A DNA stretch of 64,000 nucleotides from Clostridium fessum (GTDB lineage: Bacteria; Bacillota; Clostridia; Lachnospirales; Lachnospiraceae). Below are positions 33,481 to 42,472 of this stretch, piece by piece (the first letter of the stretch is position 1; every line of letters starts with the position of its first letter). The translations under genes and the position numbers were made by a program. The notes beneath the pieces are model-generated. The model had not been told where the DNA came from, made no database searches, and was given only the letters and a program-made list of their open reading frames with translations. The stretch is taken from NCBI RefSeq assembly GCF_003024715.1, contig NZ_PYLO01000001.1, positions 806,001 through 870,000 on the forward strand, written 5' to 3'.

Positions 33481-36400
33481 TTACTTGAAGACCGAATCAT
33501 CCTCATGGATCATGCCGTTGATCTTATCGGCAACGGTCTGTGCGAGTTCATCGTCGTTCCGGGCATTATAACCGTTGACTGTGATATACACACCGCCAAG
33601 GTTGGTCGTCCGGGTGGTGCCACCTCCGGCCAGAGCCGCCTGCGGGAAGTTCCAACCGGAGCCATCGAAATGTGGCAAGGTCAGTTCCGGCAGACTGAAG
33701 GAGCTGATGCCCTCCATACCCTGCTGTACCTTTGCTGCCATCGACCTGATCTGGCTGATCAGTCCGCCTTCGCCTTTCTTGATGCCACCGGAAAGCAGCT
33801 TCATGAAGTCGGGCATATAGGTGTCGGCATCTGCCAGCGGTCCTTCATCCGGCACAGAGAAGTGCAAAAACGAGCGGATGCCATTTGCCACACTCTTGAC
33901 CGCATTGCCGACCCAGCTCACGCCTTTCTTGATACCGCCCCAGATGGACGATGCCACATTGCCAATAGCAGAAGCCGCATTAGAAATACCGTTCTTGATG
34001 GCGTTTACTCCATTCGAGAATACCGACGTAACCTTGTTCCAGATATTTGTGACACCTTCCCGGAAGCCATCGCAGTTTTTCCAGAGGCTCGTCAGTCCAA
34101 GACCGATGCCACCAACTGCTGCCACTGCGATACCTGCAGGACCCGCCAAGCCGGCAAGTGCTGTACCTGCGGATGCGAGGAACCCACCTGCGGAGCTTGC
34201 TACGCCTGCAAGGGCTGTACCCGCGCCAGCGGCCAGACCGGATACGGTCGTACCCACAGATCCGAGCAGACCGGAAAGCGTTGTGCCGACTGTCCCGGCA
34301 ATACCGCCCAGCGAAGAACCGATAGACGATACGATACCGGAAAGACTGCCGCCTAAGCCGCCGATCTTCGACACTACACCGGAAAGCAGCCCGCCCAGAT
34401 TCGACAGGATTCCCCCACCGCTGGAGCCAAGGCTTCCCAGCTTCGAGATGATGCCGGAGATTCCCTCTCCCAGACCGCCCATTTTAGAGGTCAGCCCAGA
34501 GATCAGGTTGCCAAACTTCGACACGATCTGTGCGCCATCAGCATTACCAATCTTTGACAGGAAACTGCCGATATTCGACAGCAGGCCACCACCGTTCTCT
34601 GTACCGAGGACATTACCGAGGTTCTGCATGGTATTACCAAGGTTTCCGATGGTGTTCTTCATGGATCCGAGCTTGTCCACAAGACCGGTGACCGTATTGA
34701 CCGTGTCACCGACCTTGCTGATGCCACTGCCCAGGCTCTTTAGAAAATCCGAGTTGAAGGTATCGCCAAGGCTGCGGATCGCATTTCCAAGGGAACTGGT
34801 CTGAGAACTCAGCTCTCCAATGGAATTCTTCATATCCGTAAAGCCAAGCTTCACTTCATCGCTCATACTGCCGACTGCAGTTTTGGTGATGCCCTGCAGG
34901 TCTGTCCAGAGTTGCTGGAACTGTGTTTTCAGCCCGGAAAGCCCGGACATCAGCTGGGACTGGATACCGCTTCCCACATCCTTTGCAGCACTGCCGATAC
35001 CGCTCTGGCTTCTCTTGATCGTGGTAGCAAAACTGCCGACCACGGAATCCATCCAGTCGCCCAGAGAATCTACCGGGGTCGTGAGGTTGTTGCTCATAGA
35101 CCCGGCAAGTCCCTGCACGGCTTTCACCACCGACTTGACATTTTTCTTAATGCCGGTCGCCAGCAGCTTCATGAAGTCCGGCATATAGGTATCTGCATCG
35201 GACAGAGGTCCTTCATCTGGCACGGAGAAATGCAGCAGACTCCGGACTCTTCTTGCGACATTTTCTGCCGCTGCGATCACGGAACCGGCTGCTGCACGGA
35301 CACCTGACGCCATCTGGGAACAGATATCTGCACCCCAGCGGTATGCCGAAGAAGCAATCGAACCGAGCGAGTTAAAGCTGCTCCTGATACTTGCAACACC
35401 GGAAGAAACCGTGGTGCGCAGGCTGGACATTGCCGAAGACACCGTGGACTTGATGCTGTTGAAGGCAGCGGTCGTGGTAGATTTCAGTGTGTTCCAGCCG
35501 CTTGTGACCGTACTGCGAACTGCGGATACAGAGGAAGTTGTAAGACTCTTAATGCTGTTCCATGCAGTCGTGATGACTGTTTTGATACCATTCCAGCTGG
35601 TATTCGTCAGGTTTTTCACCGCATTCCATGCGCTGGTCATGGACGTTTTTACAGAAGCGGTCGCAGAGGTGGTAAGGGATTTAATCCCGTTCCACGCTGT
35701 GGTAATGACCGTTTTAATTCCGTTCCAGCTGGTCGTTGTCAGCGACTTCACCGCATTCCATGCACTGGTCATGGACGTTTTCACTGTTGCTGTCGCAGAG
35801 GTCACATTGGATTTCACCGCCGAGAAACTGTTCTGGATACTGGACTTGATGGTATTCCATGTGCTGGCGGTACTGGTCGTAATGGAACTCCATGCGGATC
35901 TCATCGCAGCACTCACACATGCCGTTCCGGTTTTCACCGTCTGGCTGATGGCTGCCCAGCTCTTACTGTATGCCTGCTCCACACCCCTCATGGAGTTGGT
36001 GATGGAGGTAGACAGCGTGGTGGACAGGTTCTCCGCCGCCGCAGTCACAAGGCTGGTGTTGGTCGTGATACCGTTTGCCAGACCCTGCATGAAGTCCGGC
36101 ATCCATCTTTCCATATCTGCCAGAGGTCCTTCATCCGGCACAGAGAAGTGCAGGAAGGAACGGATACGGTCTGCCACTCCCGATACAGCACTTGCCACAT
36201 CCTGAATCCTCGACTGGATACCGGACACAATGTTGCCGATCATGTCAGAGCCCCACGAAAATGCCTGTCCAGCCAGACCCTTAATAAAGGAGACCGCACT
36301 GTTAAAGTCATTCGTGATGGTGGACTTAATACCGGAGATCGTGGAAGAAATCCCGGATTTCATCGAGTTAAAGGCTGTGGTCGCCGCACTCTTGATGCTG

Positions 36401-39324
36401 TTACTGAGGGACGAAACCGTAGACTTCATGGCATTCCAGCCGGAAGAAATCACGGACTTGATACCGCTCACCACGCTGCTAATCTTGCTGCTGATGACAG
36501 TCCAGATGGACAAAACCGTGGACTGGATCGCAGAAAGGACAGTCGAAATGACCGTCTTGATTGCATTCCATGCCGTGCTCATCCGGGTCTGGATGCCAGT
36601 CAGCAGCGGAGACAGGAACGACACAATGGCATTCCATACCGTCGTCACGGCAGTCTGAATTGCTGTCAGCACCGTCGAAACAGCGGTCTGGATTGCTGTC
36701 CATACTGTGCTGAAAGTGGTTTGCAGTGTATTCAGGATCGGTGTGATAAAGGCGACGATGGCATTCCAGATAGAAGTGATCTTCGTCTGGATCGCGGTCA
36801 GTGCTGTACCGATCAGGATTTGGATCGCCTGCCAGATAGTTTCAAACAGATACTGGAACGCATCCAGCAAGGGCTTGATGGTGTTGTAGATGCCGTTCCA
36901 CACCGAAGTGATCGTCGTGCTGATGGTGTTCATTACCGTGGTAATCGCGGTAGAGATCGCCGTCCACACAGTTGTCACCGTGGTATGGATCGTATTCAGC
37001 ACAGAAGAAACTGCTGTGGAAATGGCAGTCCAGATGGTGCTGAAGGTCGTCTGGATCGTAGTCAGGACAGTCGTAAAGAATCCGGAGACCGCCGTAAACA
37101 CAGTCGTTGCCACTGTCTGGATGGCAGAAACCGTGTTGGAGAAGAAGCTGCTGATTCCGCTCCACACGGTCTCAAAGAAGCTCTTGATACTGCCCCAGAC
37201 GGTCTGCCAGTCCGTACCGAACAAACCGAGGAACACATCCAGCGCACTCTTTAAGGCATTCAATGTCGTGGAGAAGATGGACTTGATGCCCTCCCAGATG
37301 CCGGAGAAGATTCCCTTTGCTGCCTCCCACGCTCCGCTCCAGTTGCCAGAGAACACATTGGAAAAGACATCGAACAGCCCCAGTAAGGTATCCAGAACGA
37401 CACCGAGGATAGTCGAAATATTCTGGAATGCTCCCTCAAACAGCGGTGCAAGCACCTGACAGAAGCCATCCCAGACTGCTTTCAGCACCTCAGTGACATC
37501 CTTAAAATCAAAGCCCAGACCATTGATGCGTTGGGTCAGCTGGTCACAGAAGCCTTTCACCTTGGACACAATATCGTTCCAGATGCCGGTAATAGCCGAG
37601 CGGAACTCTTCATTTGTATTCCAGAGGTTCATAAACGCCGCCACCAGCGTACCGATGACCGCCACCACTGCTACGACCGGTCCGGACAGGCCACCCAGAA
37701 CCACACCCAGCTTGCTGAACACACCGCTGGCACTGCCCACATGGGTGATGAGAAGCCGGACACCCTTTGCAAGAGAACTGAACCCCCGCATCGCTGTGCC
37801 GACGGTCGATATGGTCTTGCCCAGCACAATGAGCAGCGGACCAATGGATGCTGCCAGTAGTCCGATCTTGATGATTGTTTCCCTGGTACTTTCATCCATG
37901 CTGTTCAGCTTGTCCACGAACTGCTGCACGGCAGATACGATCTTACGGATGGTCGGCATCAGGATATCACCAAAAGAAATGGCCAGCTCTTCCAACTGAG
38001 ATTTCAGAATGGTGAGCTGACCATTTAAATTGTCCTGCATGATCTCTGCCATGCTCTCGGATGCACCATCGCAGTTTTCAATAGCACCACACAGTTTGTT
38101 GATATCCGTCTCGCTGGAATTCATCAGGGCAAGGAAGCCGGACATCGCATTCTTGCCGACCAGTGCCTCTGCGTTGGCGGCCTTCTCAGATTCCGACAGC
38201 CCGGAGAATGCCACACGGCAGTCCGCAAGGATGTCGTTCAGGCTTCTCATGCTGCCATCTGCGTTGCTGGTGGCAATCGTGACCTCACCGATGTTTTTGC
38301 CAACAAAGGTCACTTCACCGGAAAGGTTGTTCATGATGGTACGAAGGGAAGTACCAGCCTGTGAAGCCTTGATACCACTGTTTGCCATCAGACCGATGGC
38401 TTCTGCGGTATCCTCTGCCGAGAACCCAAGCGCACCGGCGATAGGCGCACAGTACTTGAACGTCTCGCCCATCATGCTGACATTGGTGTTCGCATTGGAA
38501 GAAGCAGCTGCAAGGATATCTGCAAAATGCCCGGAATCTGCCGCAGACAAACCAAAAGCTGTGAGGGCATCCGTGACAATATCCGAGGTCGTGGCGAGGT
38601 CTTCACCGGACGCCGCCGCGAGGTTCATGATACCCTCGATGCCGTTCAGCATATCCCCCGTTTTCCATCCGGCCATGGCCATGTATTCCATCGCCGAAGC
38701 TGCCTCGGATGCAGAGAACTTGGTCTTCGCACCCATTTCACGGGCTTTCGCACGGAGCTGGTCGAAATCATCCCCTGTCGCACCGGAAATGGCAGAGACC
38801 TTACTCATTTCAGAATCGAAATCAGCTGCGGTCTTCACTGCGGCAGTGCCAAGACCCGTTACCGCTGCGGTCACAGGCAGGAACTTCTTGCCGACATTCT
38901 CCACAGAAGATCCGATGTTCTGGAGCTTTTCTCCGGCTTCATCGATCCTGGCAAGAGTCGCATTCGTGGTCGCCGCCTGGTCCTGTAAGGATCGCAGATT
39001 CTGTTCGGTCTCCACGATCTCACGCTGGAGGGCATCGTACTGCTGCTGGGTGATCTCACCGTTGGCAAGCTGCTCATTGGCCTGCTGTGCGGCAGTCTTC
39101 AGAGTTGCCAGTTTTTCCTTGGTAGCTTCAATGGCATCCTTCAGCATCTTCTGCTTCTGGACGACCAGTTCTGTATTGGAGGGGTCCAGTTTCAGGAGTT
39201 TGTTGACATCCTTCAGTCCGGACTGCGTCCCCTTGATTGACTTGTTTACACTTTCCAGTGCTTTGGAGAGCTTCGTGGTATCGCCGCCGATCTCAACGGT
39301 GATGCCCTGGATTCTGGATGCCAT
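33481..39324 (-). CDS. Tail tape measure protein
   Basis: About 1947 residues, starting MASRIQGITVEIGGDTTKLS at the ATG at 39324 with GGAGG upstream. The first 130 residues are a coiled coil, followed by the phage TMP core (VGKKFLPVTAAVTGLGTAAV, SAMEYMAMAGWKTGDMLNGI). A very long stretch has about 11-residue periodicity with repeated T-x-W-T/N-A-I units. There are three copies of a FLHFSVPDEGPL...MPDF motif and a Gly-rich hydrophobic region near the C-terminus. The length should set a tail of roughly 290 nm if 1.5 A per residue applies. No peptidase motif is obvious. Confidence 0.92.
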   Translation of the reverse strand: MASRIQGITVEIGGDTTKLSKALESVNKSIKGTQSGLKDVNKLLKLDPSNTELVVQKQKMLKDAIEATKEKLATLKTAAQQANEQLANGEITQQQYDALQREIVETEQNLRSLQDQAATTNATLARIDEAGEKLQNIGSSVENVGKKFLPVTAAVTGLGTAAVKTAADFDSEMSKVSAISGATGDDFDQLRAKAREMGAKTKFSASEAASAMEYMAMAGWKTGDMLNGIEGIMNLAAASGEDLATTSDIVTDALTAFGLSAADSGHFADILAAASSNANTNVSMMGETFKYCAPIAGALGFSAEDTAEAIGLMANSGIKASQAGTSLRTIMNNLSGEVTFVGKNIGEVTIATSNADGSMRSLNDILADCRVAFSGLSESEKAANAEALVGKNAMSGFLALMNSSETDINKLCGAIENCDGASESMAEIMQDNLNGQLTILKSQLEELAISFGDILMPTIRKIVSAVQQFVDKLNSMDESTRETIIKIGLLAASIGPLLIVLGKTISTVGTAMRGFSSLAKGVRLLITHVGSASGVFSKLGVVLGGLSGPVVAVVAVIGTLVAAFMNLWNTNEEFRSAITGIWNDIVSKVKGFCDQLTQRINGLGFDFKDVTEVLKAVWDGFCQVLAPLFEGAFQNISTILGVVLDTLLGLFDVFSNVFSGNWSGAWEAAKGIFSGIWEGIKSIFSTTLNALKSALDVFLGLFGTDWQTVWGSIKSFFETVWSGISSFFSNTVSAIQTVATTVFTAVSGFFTTVLTTIQTTFSTIWTAISTAVSSVLNTIHTTVTTVWTAISTAITTVMNTISTTITSVWNGIYNTIKPLLDAFQYLFETIWQAIQILIGTALTAIQTKITSIWNAIVAFITPILNTLQTTFSTVWTAIQTAVSTVLTAIQTAVTTVWNAIVSFLSPLLTGIQTRMSTAWNAIKTVISTVLSAIQSTVLSIWTVISSKISSVVSGIKSVISSGWNAMKSTVSSLSNSIKSAATTAFNSMKSGISSTISGIKSTITNDFNSAVSFIKGLAGQAFSWGSDMIGNIVSGIQSRIQDVASAVSGVADRIRSFLHFSVPDEGPLADMERWMPDFMQGLANGITTNTSLVTAAAENLSTTLSTSITNSMRGVEQAYSKSWAAISQTVKTGTACVSAAMRSAWSSITTSTASTWNTIKSSIQNSFSAVKSNVTSATATVKTSMTSAWNAVKSLTTTSWNGIKTVITTAWNGIKSLTTSATASVKTSMTSAWNAVKNLTNTSWNGIKTVITTAWNSIKSLTTSSVSAVRSTVTSGWNTLKSTTTAAFNSIKSTVSSAMSSLRTTVSSGVASIRSSFNSLGSIASSAYRWGADICSQMASGVRAAAGSVIAAAENVARRVRSLLHFSVPDEGPLSDADTYMPDFMKLLATGIKKNVKSVVKAVQGLAGSMSNNLTTPVDSLGDWMDSVVGSFATTIKRSQSGIGSAAKDVGSGIQSQLMSGLSGLKTQFQQLWTDLQGITKTAVGSMSDEVKLGFTDMKNSIGELSSQTSSLGNAIRSLGDTFNSDFLKSLGSGISKVGDTVNTVTGLVDKLGSMKNTIGNLGNTMQNLGNVLGTENGGGLLSNIGSFLSKIGNADGAQIVSKFGNLISGLTSKMGGLGEGISGIISKLGSLGSSGGGILSNLGGLLSGVVSKIGGLGGSLSGIVSSIGSSLGGIAGTVGTTLSGLLGSVGTTVSGLAAGAGTALAGVASSAGGFLASAGTALAGLAGPAGIAVAAVGGIGLGLTSLWKNCDGFREGVTNIWNKVTSVFSNGVNAIKNGISNAASAIGNVASSIWGGIKKGVSWVGNAVKSVANGIRSFLHFSVPDEGPLADADTYMPDFMKLLSGGIKKGEGGLISQIRSMAAKVQQGMEGISSFSLPELTLPHFDGSGWNFPQAALAGGGTTRTTNLGGVYITVNGYNARNDDELAQTVADKINGMIHEDDSVFK

Positions 39325-39413
39325 TTGCGTAACCACCTCCTCGCAGGCATGAAAAAAGCCCATCTGCACAGGGCAGACGGGCAGAAAATAATCTGAAATT
39401 TACAATTCTGCCG

Positions 39414-39442
39414 TTGCTAAGCGACAGAAAAAGAGCTATACT
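39414..39442 (+). promoter_or_regulatory. Promoter of the DUF3791/DUF3990 cassette
   Basis: -35 TTGCTA (39414-39419), 17 bases, -10 TATACT (39437-39442), about 40 bases before the first ATG. It points opposite to the late phage operon, so the cassette can be expressed in the lysogen. Confidence 0.75.
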
Positions 39443-39478
39443 TAAATTGAGAAATTATACTCAAAGGAGGTATGCTCT

Positions 39479-39700
39479 ATGAGTGGATATAATATTGACA
39501 TTGCCGATATGCAGTGCTGGGTCTTTCGGATGGCTCAATCCAAATGGAAAATGTCTCCCAGCGACTGCGCAGAACTGTTTAAGAAATACGACATTCTCGG
39601 ATTTATCGCTGACTGCTATGACATTCTTCATTTGAATAGCTACGAATGTGCTTTGCATGATGTTGAAACCCTGCTCAAGAATCGAGGTGTTACCGTATGA
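39479..39700 (+). CDS. DUF3791 domain protein
   Basis: A 73-residue protein with YDILGFIADCYDILHLNSYE in the second half, the typical DUF3791 signature, which usually ends in a helix like ALHDVETLLKNRGV. AAAGGAGG lies eight bases upstream of the ATG. DUF3791 genes are regularly found directly before DUF3990 genes. By gene order and small size this is a candidate antitoxin or cofactor for the next gene. The stop overlaps the DUF3990 start (GTATGATAG), so translation is coupled. Confidence 0.8.
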   Translation: MSGYNIDIADMQCWVFRMAQSKWKMSPSDCAELFKKYDILGFIADCYDILHLNSYECALHDVETLLKNRGVTV

Positions 39701-40278
39701 TAGGACTTGAAGATGGAATGCTGCTCTACCACGGAAGTTATGTCAGTATTCCTGACATCGACTTAAACCGCTGTATGGGTGGTCTCGATTTTGGTCGTGG
39801 TTTCTACTTAACCTCATCTTATGAACAAGCATATAACTATGTCCAGCTTTCTGTTCGCAAAGCAAAACACATCGGTGCTGTTCCAAAAAACTTTGATCCA
39901 GCTGATGGACAAATATCCGTCTACAAATTTCACTATGACCCAAACATTCTCGCTTACTTTTTTCAAGAACCCAGTATCGAATGGCTGCATTTTGTAGCGG
40001 CCAATCGAAAGAAAGACCTCTTTCCTCAGCTTCTGAAAAAATACAGCGTAATTGATATCATCGGTGGAAAGATTGCCGACGATCAGACAGCCCGTACCCT
40101 TCAGATTTATATCAGCGGTGAAGGTGCTGGCGAGCCTGGGACTCCAAAAGCAGACAAAGAAACGATTGAAAAACTTTTACCAAACCGTCTCAAGGATCAA
40201 TTTTGTTTCAGAACTCAGGATGCCGTCGAGCATCTTGAATTTGTAAGGAGTGACCGCTATGGCGACATCAAATTGTGA
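39697..40278 (+). CDS. DUF3990 protein, ADP-ribosyltransferase-like candidate toxin
   Basis: A 193-residue protein. It opens with LLYHGSYVSIPDIDLNRC, continues GLDFGRGFYLTSSYEQAYNY and ends with a CFRTQDAVEHLEFVRSD helix. The H-G-S, then G-R-G-F-Y-L-T, pattern is that of the DUF3990 family, which resembles the ADP-ribosyltransferase fold (NAD-binding YHG and STS-like strands). The family role as a toxin is inferred, not shown. It lies on the plus strand, between tail chaperone and tape-measure genes that are on the minus strand. Confidence 0.75.
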   Translation: MIGLEDGMLLYHGSYVSIPDIDLNRCMGGLDFGRGFYLTSSYEQAYNYVQLSVRKAKHIGAVPKNFDPADGQISVYKFHYDPNILAYFFQEPSIEWLHFVAANRKKDLFPQLLKKYSVIDIIGGKIADDQTARTLQIYISGEGAGEPGTPKADKETIEKLLPNRLKDQFCFRTQDAVEHLEFVRSDRYGDIKL

Positions 40279-40519
40279 TAATGCTATAAACTATAAATCT
40301 ACAGATTCTCAAAAGGAATGCTGCGCAGTAATTGCAATGCGCGAAGCTGTAGAAACCCTTGCAGCACGAGAAAAAATTTCTTACGAGGAAGCTCTTCTTC
40401 GTTTCACAAGTTCTCGTGCGTATGAAGCCCTCTTTGATTTTGACACAGAGATTTGGAAAGAAGGCTCTGATTATCTGCTGAGTCTTTATGACTACTGCAC
40501 TTCCAAAAAGACTGCATAA
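40259..40519 (+). CDS. Small helical protein of the DUF3990 cassette (copy 1)
   Basis: An 86-residue protein starting at the ATG at 40259 with AAGGAG upstream, overlapping the end of the DUF3990 gene by 20 bases. The core is QKECCAVIAMREAVETLAAR, then SYEEALLRFTSSRAYEALFD, then DYLLSLYDYC. It is paralogous to the next gene and to the decayed copy at 3742-3984. Small size and coupling suggest an antitoxin or accessory subunit, but this is inference. Confidence 0.7.
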   Translation: MATSNCDNAINYKSTDSQKECCAVIAMREAVETLAAREKISYEEALLRFTSSRAYEALFDFDTEIWKEGSDYLLSLYDYCTSKKTA

Positions 40520-40544
40520 AAGATAATTACTAGGAGGTGGTTTT

Positions 40545-40883
40545 ATGAACGAGGTTGTCATCGATGATTCACAACGCGAAATGTGCGCCGTACTCGTTAT
40601 GCGTACTATGCTCACAGACTACTGTAATGATACCGGTGTTTCCTTCAACGACATATTTTTTCGCTTTGTAACCTCTCCCGCATACAAAATGCTATTTGAC
40701 TATTCCACCGGACTCTGGATGGAGGGACCCGATTATCTCCGCAACATCTTTGAAGATACCATGCAAACAAACACCTCTCTAAAGCAGACTGAATCTTACT
40801 TAATCTCTGAAGAGGAAATGCTTCGTCGCCTTGGCATCACTGAAGCTGACCTTGTCGGTTTTGAAGACGTGGAAATCGAATAG
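40545..40883 (+). CDS. Small helical protein of the DUF3990 cassette (copy 2)
   Basis: A 112-residue protein with AGGAGGTGG nine bases upstream. It repeats the same pattern as copy 1: QREMCAVLVMRTMLTDYCND, then FNDIFFRFVTSPAYKMLFDY, then GPDYLRNIFED. It adds a C-terminal extension ending EEMLRRLGITEADLVGFEDV. Two diverged copies in one cassette suggest gene duplication with possible specialisation. This copy has no counterpart in the decayed left cassette. Confidence 0.7.
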   Translation: MNEVVIDDSQREMCAVLVMRTMLTDYCNDTGVSFNDIFFRFVTSPAYKMLFDYSTGLWMEGPDYLRNIFEDTMQTNTSLKQTESYLISEEEMLRRLGITEADLVGFEDVEIE

Positions 40884-40896
40884 TGACAACATATAT

Positions 40897-40986
40897 CCCA
40901 CCCAGTCACATGGCTGAGTGGGATTTTTATGCCTTACCACCAGACGATTGTGCTTATTTTGTTCACAATATAAGCACGGTCGTCTG
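40897..40986 (+). terminator. Paired terminators ending the DUF3990 cassette
   Basis: Hairpin CCCACCCAG...CTGAGTGGG followed by ATTTTT, then a long stem from CAGACG (40941) to CGTCTG (40986) followed by TTTTTC. The second stem also ends the tail-chaperone transcript coming from the other side. Close matches to both are at 4102-4195. Confidence 0.8.
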
Positions 40987-41007
40987 TTTTTCTTTCAGAA
41001 TCTGTCA

Positions 41008-41193
41008 TTAAAAGACATCCATATCGTGTTGAGAAGCCAGCTCTTTGTACGGATAGTCGTCGTTCTGCCGCTCTGTGAACATATCATTGACCAACCCGAT
41101 TGTCAGCAGATCGAGATCGGCGATGCTGATACCGAGCTGTACACAGCGCAGCAGAAAGAGCGGGGTGGTCATTTCCCGCTCACTTTTGCGAGG
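41008..41193 (-). CDS. Tail assembly chaperone GT extension (made by -1 frameshift)
   Basis: Encodes PRKSERE and then MTTPLFLLRCVQLGISIADL to the C-terminus, in the -1 frame relative to the first chaperone gene. It has no strong ribosome binding site of its own. As in most siphoviruses, this part is expected to be made only as a fusion with the upstream protein, giving about 180 residues in total. It would bind the tape measure during tail assembly. Confidence 0.8.
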   Translation of the reverse strand, partial: PRKSEREMTTPLFLLRCVQLGISIADLDLLTIGLVNDMFTERQNDDYPYKELASQHDMDVF

Positions 41194-41549
41194 TTTTTTC
41201 TGGATTCCACCTCCGTCTGCACGTTGAGGCCCCACAGTTCGATCAGCTGGGGCAGGATCTGATAAATGGAGAAGGTGTTGAACTGGTCCAGGAACTCCTC
41301 TGGGCTGTCCGGCACATTGGCCGGGTCTGCATGACGGGCCATCAGCCACGCCAGATCCTCAAACATCTCCAGACTGAACAGGTCGAGGTTGGAATTATCC
41401 TCATCATTCTCTCCCACGCTCTTTTCCAGCTGGCGCAGGTCTTTGTAAATGTCACGGCCAAACTTGATGCGGTACAGGCGGGGTACAGCGGCACTTGCCT
41501 TAAAGGTAACTTCCTTGCCATCGATCTCGATTTTCTTTGTAACTGCCAT
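41169..41549 (-). CDS. Tail assembly chaperone G
   Basis: A 126-residue protein starting MAVTKKIEIDGKEVTFKASA at the ATG at 41549, with GGAGG nine bases upstream. It ends ESRKNLAKVSGK. Length, content and position between the major tail protein and the tape measure match the gpG / gp13 family of tail chaperones (LYRIKFGRDIYKDLRQLEKS, FEDLAWLMARHADPANVPDS). A slippery heptamer is near its 3' end. Confidence 0.82.
   Translation of the reverse strand: MAVTKKIEIDGKEVTFKASAAVPRLYRIKFGRDIYKDLRQLEKSVGENDEDNSNLDLFSLEMFEDLAWLMARHADPANVPDSPEEFLDQFNTFSIYQILPQLIELWGLNVQTEVESRKNLAKVSGK
41193..41199 (-). promoter_or_regulatory. Slippery heptamer A AAA AAC for -1 frameshift
   Basis: Minus strand reads AGA AAA AAC CTC in the zero frame of chaperone G. 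A_AAA_AAC is a classic -1 site, and shifting back one base opens the GT frame through to 41008. The G stop is only 22 bases further on. Confidence 0.85.
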
Positions 41550-41582
41550 AATCGTAATCCTCCAAAATTTCATGTAAAATTG

Positions 41583-41600
41583 GCAGAGCCGAAGCCCTGC
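41583..41600. repeat. 18-bp direct repeat, left copy
   Basis: GCAGAGCCGAAGCCCTGC, identical to 42473-42490. The two copies flank the SPFH gene. Confidence 0.8.
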
Positions 41601-41615
41601 CGTATATCGTGTTTC

Positions 41616-42443
41616 TTACTCTGCCGGGTCAATGCTGACCAGTGCATTACCGCCGCTCACAGTAGGCAGCTTTCCATCCCATTTCTGAACCTTCTGGTAA
41701 TCGATCAGCGTATCGGACAGGCTTTCTGCCAGTTTGCGGTTTGCCTCTGCCTGTGCGTCTGCGGCAATAGAAGTCTTCTGAGCTTCCGCCTCTGCATTGG
41801 TGATTGCCACCTGCTTATCCGCTTCTGCCTTGGCAATGGCAGCTTCATTCTCAATCTTCTGCTTATCCGCGTTCTGCTGTGCAATGGACTTCTGCTGGAT
41901 GGCTTCGTTATAGGCATCCTCGAAATTCATGTCGTTGATGACGACCTTGTTTACGAACACAACGTCCTCACCATATTTCTGCACAAGGGACTCTGCCAGC
42001 TTCTGCTGTGCCAGAGGCTCGATCTTGGTGCGGTTGGTTACCTCATTGGGGCCAAGTTCAGCCATTGCAGACTTGATTGCCGATGCCACCAGCTCGTCAC
42101 CGACCAGATTCTTGATGTCGGACACATTCGCATACAGCCATGCACTCTTCTCAGGAAGCACCTGATAGGTCACGATGACATCAGCAGCATACACAGGGGT
42201 CTTGTCAGAGGCTTCGCCCCAGACCTGCGCTTCGATGTGCTTATCCTGCTGCTTGTTGTTGACCTTGTGAATGCTCTGCACAAAGGGGATGCAGAAGTTG
42301 AGCTTACCGCTCTGGATGGTGGTTTCCTGGATCTGACCGAAGCTGGTCTTCACGCCCGTGTATCCGGTGGGGATGATGTGGAACGAGCAGACAGCCAGTA
42401 CCAGAACGATGATCACTGCGAACAAAGGAAAAATCTTCTTCAT
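41616..42443 (-). CDS. SPFH (prohibitin/stomatin-like) membrane protein
   Basis: A 275-residue protein starting MKKIFPLFAVIIVLVLAVCS, an N-terminal signal anchor. The SPFH domain follows (IIPTGYTGVKTSFGQIQETT, VYAADVIVTYQVLPE, EVTNRTKIEPLAQQKLAESL), and then an Ala/Glu-rich coiled coil (AIAKAEADKQVAITNAEAEA) as in prohibitins and HflC. It is not a structural tail gene by any family I know. It would sit on the membrane as an oligomer. It lies in the late tail operon on the operon strand, between identical 18-bp repeats. Confidence 0.85.
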   Translation of the reverse strand: MKKIFPLFAVIIVLVLAVCSFHIIPTGYTGVKTSFGQIQETTIQSGKLNFCIPFVQSIHKVNNKQQDKHIEAQVWGEASDKTPVYAADVIVTYQVLPEKSAWLYANVSDIKNLVGDELVASAIKSAMAELGPNEVTNRTKIEPLAQQKLAESLVQKYGEDVVFVNKVVINDMNFEDAYNEAIQQKSIAQQNADKQKIENEAAIAKAEADKQVAITNAEAEAQKTSIAADAQAEANRKLAESLSDTLIDYQKVQKWDGKLPTVSGGNALVSIDPAE

Positions 42444-42472
42444 AGTCATATACCTCTTTATAATAATGTAAG

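Noticed and set aside
34356-39352. Long plus-strand reading frames opposite the tape-measure gene
   Set aside because: They mirror the repetitive codons of the minus-strand gene, lack ribosome binding sites and show no family pattern.
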